Counted from the stretch's first letter, positions 21,965-28,721 are shown. The stretch is 64,000 nt of DNA from YA12-FULL-51-18 sp041665305 (GCA_041665305.1 JBAYJD010000002.1:38140-102139), one strand, 5' to 3'. Notes: generated from the letters alone by a model not told the origin. Numbers and translations are program-made.

Positions 21965-22726
21965 TCACTTTTTTTTCATATGCAGATCGATCCTTGCCTT
22001 TACAGCTTTATCCCCGCTGCGCTCCTTTATGCCGCGCAATTTGTTTTCTCCATCCTCGGTCCGGCTCAGGGCGTCAAGTATTCCAAGTTTTGCGCCGGGA
22101 TCCTTTTCAAGGTCGAAATCTTTTGACAGGGTTTCCGCATCGCCAAGCCTGGATAACGCCATGTAAGCGGCTATCCGCATATCCCTGTCAAGGTCGGTCC
22201 CGACTATATCCCGCAGACGCTCCAGCGCTTTCGGATCATTAAAAAACCCGAGTGAATTGACGGCCTGGATCCGTACGCCTTTATGTTTTTCGACCTTCAG
22301 CGCCGCGAGTATCCCGTTAAGCGCGCTCCGGCCGCCGGTTTTTCTCAACGCCGTTATGGCGCTTGTCCGGCCGCCGGGTTCCGGCTCGCTTATAGCGGCC
22401 CGGCTTAAAAACACCACCGCCTCATCGCTTTGTATCGCGCCCAGTTCCCGGTAAAGTCTTTCCCTGCCCGGAAGCTCTTTTTCCGCTTTGGCCGCTGAGA
22501 TCTTCCCCTTGACGCCGTTATCAGACGGCGCCGCGCCAAGCGTCGTTACCGAAAAAATACCGCTGATAAAAACGATCACACAGCACACGGCCGGAAAGAC
22601 CGTCCTTTCCTTCCTGGTAAAAACGGGCTCCTCAAAGCCTATATCAGCTTTAAAAAGTTCGCTAAATACGGTCCTTCTTGATTCAGCCATATAATTACCC
22701 GGCATAAGCGGATATAGCTCCGGCAC
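21965..22726 (-). CDS. HEAT-repeat protein with one membrane anchor
   Basis: The protein is 253 residues from GTG 22726, or 241 from ATG 22690; neither start has a clear ribosome binding site. After about 45 N-terminal residues there is one hydrophobic segment (AVCCVIVFISGIFSV). The rest, about residues 95-245, is alpha-helical HEAT-like repeats, recognisable from phrases such as AVVFLSRAAIS, GVRIQAVNSLGFF and DMRIAAYMALSRLG. HEAT repeats are protein-binding scaffolds. The gene lies 31 bp upstream of the giant Ig-repeat gene and downstream of a riboswitch-terminator unit, so both are probably co-transcribed. It may help assemble or export the giant protein, but that is inferred only from position. 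I do not recognise a specific family. Confidence 0.75.
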   Translation of the reverse strand: MPELYPLMPGNYMAESRRTVFSELFKADIGFEEPVFTRKERTVFPAVCCVIVFISGIFSVTTLGAAPSDNGVKGKISAAKAEKELPGRERLYRELGAIQSDEAVVFLSRAAISEPEPGGRTSAITALRKTGGRSALNGILAALKVEKHKGVRIQAVNSLGFFNDPKALERLRDIVGTDLDRDMRIAAYMALSRLGDAETLSKDFDLEKDPGAKLGILDALSRTEDGENKLRGIKERSGDKAVKARIDLHMKKK

Positions 22727-23032
22727 ACACTTAACGCCTAAAGCGCTATAAGGACGCTTGCGAACAAGCTAAACGCCAAGTATTTCACAAACGCAAATAA
22801 GCGCCGCCTCCGGAAACTCCTGTCATCCCCGGTGTTCGACGCCTTTGATAAATATCATAGTAATTATAATACAAAGATGATATTACAAAAAAGTTAATTT
22901 TTTGGGTAATTTCCGAAACCTCCCTCTTTTGCATAATTCCGGTCATAAATCCCTTCTCCCGGCCCGGCCTGGGAACGCGGCAGTGCGGCAGAAAAACGGC
23001 CTGACGGGACGGCGCGCGCAATTCAGGCCAAT
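22727..23032. other. Leader between riboswitch terminator and HEAT gene, no supported gene
   Basis: This 306-bp stretch follows the terminator of the riboswitch cassette. It is AT-rich around 22860-22910 and contains a UUCG-capped hairpin near 22755-22775 on the minus strand (GCTTG, TTCG, CAAGC). A 92-codon open frame crosses it but lacks coding character. It is best read as the long 5' leader of the HEAT/giant-protein operon. Confidence 0.5.
22863..22890 (-). promoter_or_regulatory. Possible extra promoter for the HEAT/giant operon
   Basis: A perfect TATAAT lies at 22863-22868 in an AT-rich stretch. The best -35 match upstream is only TTTTGT at 16 bp. If used, it would start transcription near 22856, about 130 nt before the HEAT gene, and bypass the riboswitch. 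This is a weak call. Confidence 0.25.
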
Positions 23033-23099
23033 AAAAAACCGCTTCAGCGTTCTTCGTTCCCATACAGGGCTACCGCTCCGAAGACAGCCAAAACGGCCG
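23033..23099 (-). terminator. Intrinsic terminator after the riboswitch aptamer
   Basis: On the minus strand CCGTTTTGGCTGTCTTCG pairs with CGAAGAACGCTGAAGCGG over about 16 of 18 positions, including G-U pairs, and is followed at once by six T residues (23033-23038). It is homologous to the terminator at 23347-23418. Its place between aptamer and downstream genes fits a transcriptional on/off switch. Confidence 0.8.
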
Positions 23100-23121
23100 A
23101 CCGCGACAAATCAGTTTTGAT

Positions 23122-23203
23122 CTTCGGCAGCCTGACCCCCGCGTATATAGCGGGTCTTAGCTTTGCGCCGCCGGCTTTCGCCGGCTTTGCTATTATCGTG
23201 ACA
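23122..23203 (-). promoter_or_regulatory. Candidate cyclic-di-GMP class I (GEMM) riboswitch aptamer
   Basis: The minus strand carries the GEMM hallmarks in order. An outer helix UAGC/GCUA flanks an internal loop of AAA opposite GGCGCAAA (family consensus near GACGCAAA). An inner helix GCCGGC/GCCGGC is closed by a GAAA tetraloop. A second hairpin, GACCCGC/GCGGGgGUC, follows, then AGGCUGCCGAAG (family near GGUUGCCG). The UAGC/GCUA helix replaces the usual GGC/GCC with compensating changes. It begins about 12 nt after the predicted start of the 23222 promoter and ends about 20 nt before the terminator. GEMM aptamers bind cyclic-di-GMP and often control motility and surface proteins. The ligand here is inferred; the related cyclic-AMP-GMP subclass cannot be ruled out by eye. 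P3 is shorter than in the Vibrio Vc2 type. Confidence 0.7.
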
Positions 23204-23221
23204 TACGAACTTCGCGTTAAT

Positions 23222-23272
23222 ATTATAGCAGACAATCCGTATTTGTCAAGGCCTATGCCCTTGACGAGTCAA
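23222..23272 (-). promoter_or_regulatory. Promoter B with upstream palindrome, driving the riboswitch cassette
   Basis: The -35 TTGACA (23244-23249) and -10 TATAAT (23222-23227) match the sigma-70 consensus perfectly with a 16-bp spacer. Eleven bp upstream of the -35 is TTGACGAGTCAA (23261-23272), an interrupted palindrome matching the one at promoter A at exactly the same distance. This suggests a shared regulator site. The transcription start should be near 23215. Confidence 0.85.
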
Positions 23273-23301
23273 ACAAAATACCACAAGGCGGCCACGACCT
23301 A

Positions 23302-23342
23302 AAGGGCGGGGTGGTAAAAATTTTTGCGGCGAAAATTTTTAA
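23302..23342. repeat. 41-bp AT-rich dispersed repeat, copy 1
   Basis: It reads AAGGGCGGGG, a short variable step, then AAAAATTTTT, GCGGC and AAAATTTTT. A second copy at 28747-28787 matches at nearly every base in the same orientation. It lies just beyond the terminator of the unknown ncRNA in the direction of transcription. Confidence 0.75.
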
Positions 23343-23346
23343 CCGC

Positions 23347-23418
23347 AAAAAAGGCCGTTTTGGCTTTCTTCGTTCTACCCTTAAGCAGGGTCGAGGCCCG
23401 AAGACAGCTAAAACGGCC
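23347..23418 (-). terminator. Intrinsic terminator of the unknown ncRNA cassette
   Basis: On the minus strand GGCCGTTTTAGCTGTCTTCG pairs almost perfectly with CGAAGAAAGCCAAAACGGCC around a 26-nt apical region, and TTTTTT follows (23347-23352). The apical part holds a second hairpin, CCCTGCTTAAGGG. It is homologous to the terminator at 23033-23099. Confidence 0.88.
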
Positions 23419-23562
23419 AAATTACTTGTCCCGTTAGGGGCGCACCGGACACTGTCACCGCTTCAACTCCCACTCACCGTGACCACCCTACCGTTCCGAC
23501 TCACTCTACCTGCCGCGCTCCTAACGGGACACCCACTTCACCTGCTGCCACTGCTGCTTCCT
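23419..23562 (-). ncRNA. Structured non-coding RNA of unrecognised class
   Basis: A consensus promoter upstream and an intrinsic terminator downstream bracket about 144 nt with no credible open frame. A long-range stem GUCCCGUUAGG/CCUAACGGGAC (11 bp) continues after an A-C mismatch into GCGC/GCGC. Inside are CGGA/UCCG and GUCAC/GUGAC helices. The 5' 30 nt and the interior are strikingly purine-rich, with several GGUGA, GUGAG and GGA motifs. The GGA motifs could suggest protein binding of the CsrA type, but that is speculation. It lacks the SRP RNA core, the two GCAAA segments of GEMM and features of tmRNA that I can recognise. It starts about 70 nt after the S41-homologue gene ends and has its own promoter. 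Confidence 0.65.
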
Positions 23563-23568
23563 GAATAT

Positions 23569-23620
23569 ATTATAGCAGAAATACAAATATTGTCAAGGGT
23601 CCTTTGGTTGACATGTCAAC
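23569..23620 (-). promoter_or_regulatory. Promoter A with upstream palindrome, driving the unknown ncRNA
   Basis: TTGACA (23591-23596) and TATAAT (23569-23574) are perfect consensus boxes 16 bp apart. Upstream, 23607-23620 is a perfect 14-bp palindrome, GTTGACATGTCAAC; its TTGAC-N2-GTCAA core is 11 bp from the -35. Spacing is identical at promoter B. The palindrome centre is about 51 bp before the expected start (near 23562), a position that would suit an activator or a DNA-looping protein. Confidence 0.88.
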
Positions 23621-23630
23621 AACCCCGATC

Positions 23631-24770
23631 TCACTTCTTGGCGGCCGCAATAACCCCCATCGCTTTCTCATAGGCCGGATCGTCGAGCAGGGCCGTTTCG
23701 CCGGAGGCCGTCCAGGCGCGTTTAAACTCTTCCGCTTGGGCCGCCGACAGCCCGACCCTTAGATCAGGCTCCACTCCGAGATCCTCCAGCGCTTTCCCTG
23801 AGGGAGGGAACAACCTGGCTATGGTAAGCCTGATACCCTTCCCGCCCGGACCGAGGCTGAATGTTTTTTGCAGGGAAACGCCGCCCCGCGTGGTTTCGCC
23901 GATTATCTTCGCGCCGCGCAGTTCGCGCAGCGCCTGCGCGAACGCTTCCGCCGCCATGGCCGTGCCGGAATTGACCAGCACAAAGGGCTTAAGGGCGGCG
24001 AACCGCCCCCTGCCTGCGGCTTCAAAAAGCCTGGAGTAGCCTTTATGCCGGGATCTGAGCTCCAACACCGGGCCGGCCCCGGCGGCGAGGTCCTTTAAAA
24101 GCGCGGCGGCCTCGTCAGGCACTCCGCCGGAATCCCTCAGGTCGAAGACCACCCTTTTGGCGCCTAATCCGGACAGCGTATCCAGCCCCGCCGCGGCAAT
24201 GGCGCCGGAGCCTTCGAAGAACATTCCTATCCTGACAAAAGCAGTGGCGGTATCGGGCAGATAAAAGCCGAAGATCAAGGGGAAGGCGAACAATTCCTTT
24301 TTAAGTTTTACCGTTATCACACCGGCCCCGCCGGGAGCGCCTCGTTCTATCTTCAGACCGAACCCCGCGCCTGCGCGCAGGCCCGAAACCGCTTGGAGGT
24401 CGGCCTTACGGCCGTCAATTTCCAGCACCCTGTCCCCATCCCGCAAACCGACCGCCGCGCCCGGAGAGCCCCTGAACACTTTGGCAAGGTAAAAGCCGCC
24501 GCGCCGTTCTTCCAAAAGCAGACCGGAGGAGAGGGCGCCTCCGCCGGGAAGCTCCTTAAATTTTTTCCCGGCCGCGACGATCTCCGCATGCCGGTCCAGG
24601 ATCTTAAGGCCTTCCACGCCTTTGGAGAGCAGCAGTTCCCTGATCCGCCGGGGAGCGTGCGCCTCATAACTATGCTTTTCGAACACTTTAACGATGTCCG
24701 GCGCCATATCCTTATCCACGCAGGCCGCGCAGGCGGCAAGACAGACCAGCGGCAGGAAAATTTTATTCAT
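23631..24770 (-). CDS. Catalytically dead S41-family (CtpA-like) lipoprotein
   Basis: The protein is 379 residues with a lipoprotein signal (LAAC, Cys14 the likely lipidated residue). A PDZ-like region lies near residues 85-155 (GAAVGLRDGDRVLEIDGRKA) and an S41 peptidase fold near 175-360. The family uses a Ser-Lys dyad 25 residues apart. The active CtpA of this window has SASASE and TYGK. Here the matching segments are GTAMAAE and TTRGG, so Ser becomes Met272 and Lys becomes Gly297. The fold is otherwise kept (LVNSG, IIGE, FPPSGKALEDLGVEPD), which points to a pseudoprotease with a binding role rather than a decayed gene. It overlaps the upstream membrane-protein gene by 4 bp (ATGA), so the two are translationally coupled and probably belong to the second pilin operon. 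Confidence 0.85.
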   Translation of the reverse strand: MNKIFLPLVCLAACAACVDKDMAPDIVKVFEKHSYEAHAPRRIRELLLSKGVEGLKILDRHAEIVAAGKKFKELPGGGALSSGLLLEERRGGFYLAKVFRGSPGAAVGLRDGDRVLEIDGRKADLQAVSGLRAGAGFGLKIERGAPGGAGVITVKLKKELFAFPLIFGFYLPDTATAFVRIGMFFEGSGAIAAAGLDTLSGLGAKRVVFDLRDSGGVPDEAAALLKDLAAGAGPVLELRSRHKGYSRLFEAAGRGRFAALKPFVLVNSGTAMAAEAFAQALRELRGAKIIGETTRGGVSLQKTFSLGPGGKGIRLTIARLFPPSGKALEDLGVEPDLRVGLSAAQAEEFKRAWTASGETALLDDPAYEKAMGVIAAAKK

Positions 24771-26053
24771 ATTCGATCGGCTCCGGATACGGGAAAATCG
24801 CCGGACGCGCCGCCGGCGTTATAACCGGGCGAGCAGGGATCGGTGGGCAGAAAAGGCCCGTACTCGGGGCACTGTTGAGCGTTGAGAGAATTGGGAGGCA
24901 GGCAGCAGCAGGGCGCCTTGGCCGTGCAGCCGCATTCCGCGCCGTAACCCTCGGTCGCGACATAGTCCTCCAGGCCGATATTCTGCAGGGTCTGCGCTGC
25001 GTCCGGATCGGCAAAACCTCCGCTCTCGGCCTTGTCCGCCGAGGCGCCGTCGCCGGCGCCCCCCGACCCCGTAAACGGTCCCAGGGGAGTGAACAGCGCC
25101 TTGGCCAGGCTCCGGCTTGCTTTTTTATCCTGGTAGTCTTTATCCCCTTTCAGCGATTCTTTGGTGCCTTCCGCGTCCAGTTCCGGCTTGCCGACGGCGG
25201 AAACACCGAGCGTCCGGGCGTCGGAGGCGTTCAGGTCCTGCTCTCTCAGGAACTTGGGGATGGACCTGGGATCCACGCGGTCCAGTTTGGCCTTGACTTT
25301 CTCATCGTACACCAAAGAATAGGCGGCGTCGGAGTTGGCGTCGAAAGTTTTGGCTATCCAGCCCCTGGCCGCGTCCTGGGAGGCCAGGCGCGCGCCGTAG
25401 AGATTGGCTTTGAAGGCGCTTTTTAACGCCTCCATCACGGAAACCTTCGGCCCCCCGGCGGCGCCGCCCGGCGCGCCGCTTTTGGACTGCGCGAGCCGGG
25501 CCGGAGCATTGCCCTTCGTCTCTTCCGGTCTCAGCTCCGCCGTGCCGGAGGTCCGACCGCCGTTCAGCCGGCCGAGGGTTATCTCTTTGACCAGAAGTTT
25601 GCCGTCCGACCCGGACCTCGGGGCCTGGGAATGCGCTACAAAGCCGCCCGCGCCCGAAGACGGGTCCCCGGTTCCGGCCCCGCCCGCAGGACCGGCGGTT
25701 CCCGGGGCAGCCGCGCCGGACGCGCCGGCGGAACCGTCAAGAAGTTCTTTTTTAAGCGCCGGGTCGGCTTTCGCCAGTTCTTCTTCCGAAGCGAAAAATT
25801 CTCCTTCCTTTTCAGCTTTGGCCGCCGGTCCGGACCCAGGCGCGGCGCTATTGGCGCTCAGTTGGTTATAATTGCCGCCGCCCGCCAGTTTATCGGCGGC
25901 GTTTTTCATGGCGACCCAAGCCACGAAGCCTCCCACGGACAGGAAAACCAGCACGAGCGCGAGCCCCGTCCACTTATAGCTTCCGGGGCCCTTCGGGAGG
26001 AAAAAAGAAGCCCGGGAACCGCGGTCCTCATCGCTTTTATTTTCGCCGGTCAT
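24767..26053 (-). CDS. Membrane-anchored Gly/Ala-rich protein with C-terminal Cys cluster
   Basis: From ATG 26053 the protein is 428 residues; the frame stays open to ATG 26107 and 26116. I prefer 26053 because the upstream codons lie inside a dispersed repeat. One transmembrane segment (LALVLVFLSVGGFVAWVAM) lies about 30-48 residues in. Then come a long low-complexity Gly/Ala/Ser/Pro stretch, a charged middle (KVKAKLDRVDPRSIPKFL), and a C-terminus with clustered cysteines (CGC, then PCCCLPP, later single Cys). The Cys cluster could bind metal or form disulfides. I recognise no family. It follows the TadE-like gene across a repeat insertion and overlaps the S41 homologue, so it may be an accessory of the second pilin set. 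Confidence 0.75.
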   Translation of the reverse strand: MTGENKSDEDRGSRASFFLPKGPGSYKWTGLALVLVFLSVGGFVAWVAMKNAADKLAGGGNYNQLSANSAAPGSGPAAKAEKEGEFFASEEELAKADPALKKELLDGSAGASGAAAPGTAGPAGGAGTGDPSSGAGGFVAHSQAPRSGSDGKLLVKEITLGRLNGGRTSGTAELRPEETKGNAPARLAQSKSGAPGGAAGGPKVSVMEALKSAFKANLYGARLASQDAARGWIAKTFDANSDAAYSLVYDEKVKAKLDRVDPRSIPKFLREQDLNASDARTLGVSAVGKPELDAEGTKESLKGDKDYQDKKASRSLAKALFTPLGPFTGSGGAGDGASADKAESGGFADPDAAQTLQNIGLEDYVATEGYGAECGCTAKAPCCCLPPNSLNAQQCPEYGPFLPTDPCSPGYNAGGASGDFPVSGADRI

Positions 26054-26065
26054 AGGTTGGTCCGC

Positions 26066-26430
26066 AAGGAAACGGCAGTCCTGCGGGTTCGGGGTCCTAT
26101 CAGCCATGGGACCCATCGGGCCTGCGGTCGGCCCGGCGACTTCGCGCCGGTTGCCTGTTCATTGAATTGTGCTTCGCACCCCTCGGCCCGATCCGACCCA
26201 TGGCTGCCACCCCTCCAGTTATACCCTGCCGCATATTTTAGTATTAACATGATCCCGCCCTTAATTACGATAAAGCACATTTAACCCGCCCGGTGGTTTC
26301 TGCAATCTTACAACAACAATAATGCTGTCGATACTGTCCCGCAGGCTTTTAAGGAAGCGGCAGTCCTGTAAGTGCGCGGGCATCGGGGGGACGGGGCTGC
26401 CTGGTCCGTTATCGTCCGCCTACTTCAATC
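26066..26430 (+). repeat. About 400-bp dispersed two-core element, copy 1
   Basis: This element is shared with 36430-36827 (opposite strand) and in part with 63890-64000. It has two related cores about 285 bp apart, at 26068 (AAGGAAACGGCAGTCCTG) and 26350 (AAGGAAGCGGCAGTCCTG). Between them are a hairpin CCGGCG/CGCCGG and the conserved stretch TAAAGCACA-N-TTA-R-CCCGCCCG. CAGCCATGGG at 26101 and CCCATGGCTG near 26205 form a long inverted repeat. It separates the TadE-like gene from the Cys-rich membrane protein and overlaps the possible N-terminal extension of the latter. I see no open frame or transposase. Confidence 0.75.
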
Positions 26431-27043
26431 CCGGCAGCACGAACTGTATCGGCCTGTCCCGACTGGGCACATATTTAATGACTTCGAGCTGTTTTCCGCC
26501 GGCACAAAGATAGTCGTAGCCGTTGTTGCAGGCCGCGCCGTAAGGTTCGGCGCAAACCACCTGTTTGGGATACTTGCACAGCATCCCTATACCGGCGGGA
26601 TCGGTCTCCACCGTCACCGTGACCACATTCCAGACCTGCGTCCGCACGACCTCCAGCTTAAGCGTGCGGAGGTTCAGGAATTTCTTGACCGAGGGGGTGT
26701 TGAAACCGATATAATCTTTGACCTTCTCCTCTATATCCTTTCTAAGCCAGGGATCGTCCCAGCTTGCGGCGAAATCGGCGTTAAGATGCGATTCCAGCTG
26801 CCAGCGGCGGGCCGCGTAATAAGAGCCTATCTCCATTTTCTGCACCAGCACCAGCAGTGCGAACATCTTGGCCGTGATAAAGACCACCAGCATGAAAAGC
26901 GGGAACAACAAAACGACTTCGGTCATCGCCTGCCCGCGCCTGCGGCGGGACCCGCCCGGAAGAGAGGAACGACGGGGAAAAATAAAATACAAAGCGGAAA
27001 CGCACCGCCTCTTGATATTCTCAACAACTCCACTGGCTCTCAT
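26420..27043 (-). CDS. TadE-like pilus assembly protein
   Basis: ATG 27043 is chosen for its clear AGAGGA ribosome binding site and because it clears the upstream gene by 38 bp; the frame is open to 27160. The 207-residue protein has a basic stretch (RRRRGQAMTEVV) followed by one transmembrane helix (LLFPLFMLVVFITAKMFALL), the typical TadE/TadG N-terminus with a Glu near the start of the helix. The remainder is a periplasmic domain with four C-terminal cysteines (LCKYP, VVCAEP, AACNNG, YLCAGG). TadE-like proteins are minor pseudopilins of Tad pili. It is third in the operon of pilin, TadG-like and TadE-like genes. Confidence 0.82.
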   Translation of the reverse strand: MRASGVVENIKRRCVSALYFIFPRRSSLPGGSRRRRGQAMTEVVLLFPLFMLVVFITAKMFALLVLVQKMEIGSYYAARRWQLESHLNADFAASWDDPWLRKDIEEKVKDYIGFNTPSVKKFLNLRTLKLEVVRTQVWNVVTVTVETDPAGIGMLCKYPKQVVCAEPYGAACNNGYDYLCAGGKQLEVIKYVPSRDRPIQFVLPGLK

Positions 27044-27081
27044 TGTATTCCTCTCTTCTCCCGGCGCCCGCGGTTCCAGCC

Positions 27082-28296
27082 TCACGGATAGAGCCGGGTC
27101 TGATATTTCGGCGTGGGATCGGGCCACACGCAATTGTTGCCGGAGGTCAATTGGGGGCACTGGCTGGCCACCAGGGCATGCACGCAGGGGCGCCCCGTTT
27201 CCTGGCAGGCCGCCTTGCCTTTGAAATCGACGCCGAAATAATTGGAAGGCGCGTTCCAGCCCTGGTAAACATGATAACCCGGGTTACCCACGGTCTTCAA
27301 AGCGCCGTCGCTGAAGGTGGCCAGCTGGAAAAGCCCCGGGGCGGGCATCTGCAGCGGAGGATTGGTCTTACCCAGAAAATACGGCGGCAGGCCCGACTGC
27401 GGCACCTTGGCGTGGAAAATTATTTTATCCACATACCACATGAACATGCCTGCGCCGCGGGTGATCCTGTTGGCCCGGAAACCCCCGGGGCTCCTGACGC
27501 CGTCTTCGCCGCAGAGCGCCGGATTATCCACGCATTCCTGCGTATTGGCGTTCAGGTAATATGATTTCCTGAAAAAATTAAAATTCTCGGTAAGCCGCTC
27601 GAACACCGTCATCTGGGATTCCTCCACCGCGCCCAGCATGGTGTAAACCTGGGCGTAGAACTTATAGATGCCTATGGCCGGGTCCCAGAAAATATAGATC
27701 TTGATGCCCTGGTCGGCGTTTATCAGCATCAGGGTATCCTCGGGAGCGGGGGGGTTTTTGTTCATCTGGGGCCGGACGGCCTCGTTAAAAGCGATCTCCC
27801 ACTTGGATTTATTGTCCAGCGGGGTGGCGTCCTTGAACTCCTCGTCGTCCTTGTATTTCGGGATGTCGCCCGCGTCGTAAAGCATCTTATAGGTGCAGAC
27901 CGTGCCCGTCTCGTCGGTCTTTTTCATGCAGTTTTCTTCCGTCCCCGTGGTACACCCCGCCGTGCATTCATAGGCTTCCTTGAAGATCCTGTACGGGAAC
28001 GCGCCGTTGACATAAGCCGTGCGGTTAAGGATGTTGGTATAGTCTCCCATCTGGATGAAGGCCGCCGAATCCAGCGCGAACTGCTGGCGGATCTTTTCCC
28101 TGGAGATCTTAGTGGTCTCGAACAGGAGGTAGATAAAAAGCATGAGCGACGGGATGATAAGGATGGAAGGGATCAGGATCTGCCCCCGCCTGCGGCCGGG
28201 GCGGATCGGGTCGGGCGACGAACAGGCAAAAGAAAAGAACGAAGCGGCGGTATGCCGCCTCCAGGTCTTCTCAACGAGTCCCCTGTATCCCGCCAT
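27082..28296 (-). CDS. TadG-like pilus-associated protein
   Basis: ATG 28296 has a GGAGAG ribosome binding site; a GTG six codons upstream is less likely. The 404-residue protein has a cytoplasmic N-terminus of about 35 residues ending in RPGRRRGQI, then a transmembrane helix (ILIPSILIIPSLMLFIYLLF) and a helix of the TadG type in which secreted residues follow as KIRQQFALDSAAF. The periplasmic part has several Cys pairs (ECTAGCTTG, CVDNPALCG, CPQLTSGNNC) and no Walker or enzyme motif. Proteins of this type (Tad-like domain families) sit in the inner membrane and contact the pilus machine. It lies 49 bp after the Flp-like pilin. Confidence 0.8.
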   Translation of the reverse strand: MAGYRGLVEKTWRRHTAASFFSFACSSPDPIRPGRRRGQILIPSILIIPSLMLFIYLLFETTKISREKIRQQFALDSAAFIQMGDYTNILNRTAYVNGAFPYRIFKEAYECTAGCTTGTEENCMKKTDETGTVCTYKMLYDAGDIPKYKDDEEFKDATPLDNKSKWEIAFNEAVRPQMNKNPPAPEDTLMLINADQGIKIYIFWDPAIGIYKFYAQVYTMLGAVEESQMTVFERLTENFNFFRKSYYLNANTQECVDNPALCGEDGVRSPGGFRANRITRGAGMFMWYVDKIIFHAKVPQSGLPPYFLGKTNPPLQMPAPGLFQLATFSDGALKTVGNPGYHVYQGWNAPSNYFGVDFKGKAACQETGRPCVHALVASQCPQLTSGNNCVWPDPTPKYQTRLYP

Positions 28297-28345
28297 ATTC
28301 TTCTCTCCGCCCACGCCCCGCGGGCCTGTCGCCGGCGCTCCGCCG

Positions 28346-28588
28346 TTACGGCGCCGCCGCCGGTTTACTGGAGCCTATCACCATCCCGACCAGGCTGAAC
28401 ATTCCGCCAAGAAGTTTTTTATGGAAAAGTATGCCGACTATCAGCGTAAGCCCCACCACCACGGACAGCATAAGAAGATACTCGACGGTGGTCTGCCCTT
28501 TGCGTCCCGGCCGGAAAGGACGCCCGGAAAGCCATAAGCCATAGGCCATAGGCTTTAAAAAATATAAAAAGCCGATCGCAGAATTCAT
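28346..28588 (-). CDS. Flp-type (class III signal) pilin, second pilin set
   Basis: The 80-residue protein has a basic leader ending RPGRKG, then QTTVEYLLMLSVVVG and one hydrophobic helix. G/Q followed by E at +5 and Tyr at +6 is the class III prepilin site cut by TadV-type peptidases. The mature product would be about 48 residues, the usual size for Flp pilins. ATG 28588 has AGGGGAT in front and lies only about 10 nt after the predicted transcription start. It is closely similar to the pilin at 46783-46974. Confidence 0.9.
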   Translation of the reverse strand: MNSAIGFLYFLKPMAYGLWLSGRPFRPGRKGQTTVEYLLMLSVVVGLTLIVGILFHKKLLGGMFSLVGMVIGSSKPAAAP

Positions 28589-28604
28589 TTATATCCCCTG
28601 CTAT

Positions 28605-28633
28605 GTTATACCACCTAAACCGGACGCTTTCAA
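28605..28633 (-). promoter_or_regulatory. Promoter of the second pilin operon
   Basis: TTGAAA (28628-28633) and TATAAC (28605-28610) are 17 bp apart, giving a start near 28598 and a very short leader before the pilin ATG at 28588. Confidence 0.75.
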
Positions 28634-28680
28634 GGCCCCGGGAAAATATCCTACCTTTCCGATGTTGCCCAATTATTAAA

Positions 28681-28707
28681 ATAAAATGTCGTAAGACGAC
28701 ATTTTAT
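28681..28707. repeat. ATAAAATG hairpin repeat, copy 1
   Basis: ATAAAATGTCGT and ACGACATTTTAT form a 12-bp perfect stem with a tiny loop. Two other copies in the window (36274-36299, 57828-57853) share the ATAAAATG and CATTTTAT arms, with compensating changes in the middle. This is a REP-like palindrome family. Confidence 0.75.
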
Positions 28708-28721
28708 CGTCCGGCGCCGGA

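Noticed and set aside
22785..23063. 92-codon minus-strand frame in the leader of the HEAT gene
   Set aside because: It starts in the riboswitch terminator, has no ribosome binding site, and its translation lacks coding character.
23540..23562. GGAAGCAGC near the 5' end of the unknown ncRNA, recalling SRP RNA
   Set aside because: The SRP core also needs CAGGUC and the symmetric GGAA loop partner, which are absent; the match is too short.
26066..26430. Diversity-generating retroelement or integron attC site
   Set aside because: There is no reverse transcriptase, adenine-biased template/variable pair, integrase or attC-type RYYYAAC/GTTRRRY ends; the repeats differ at all base types.
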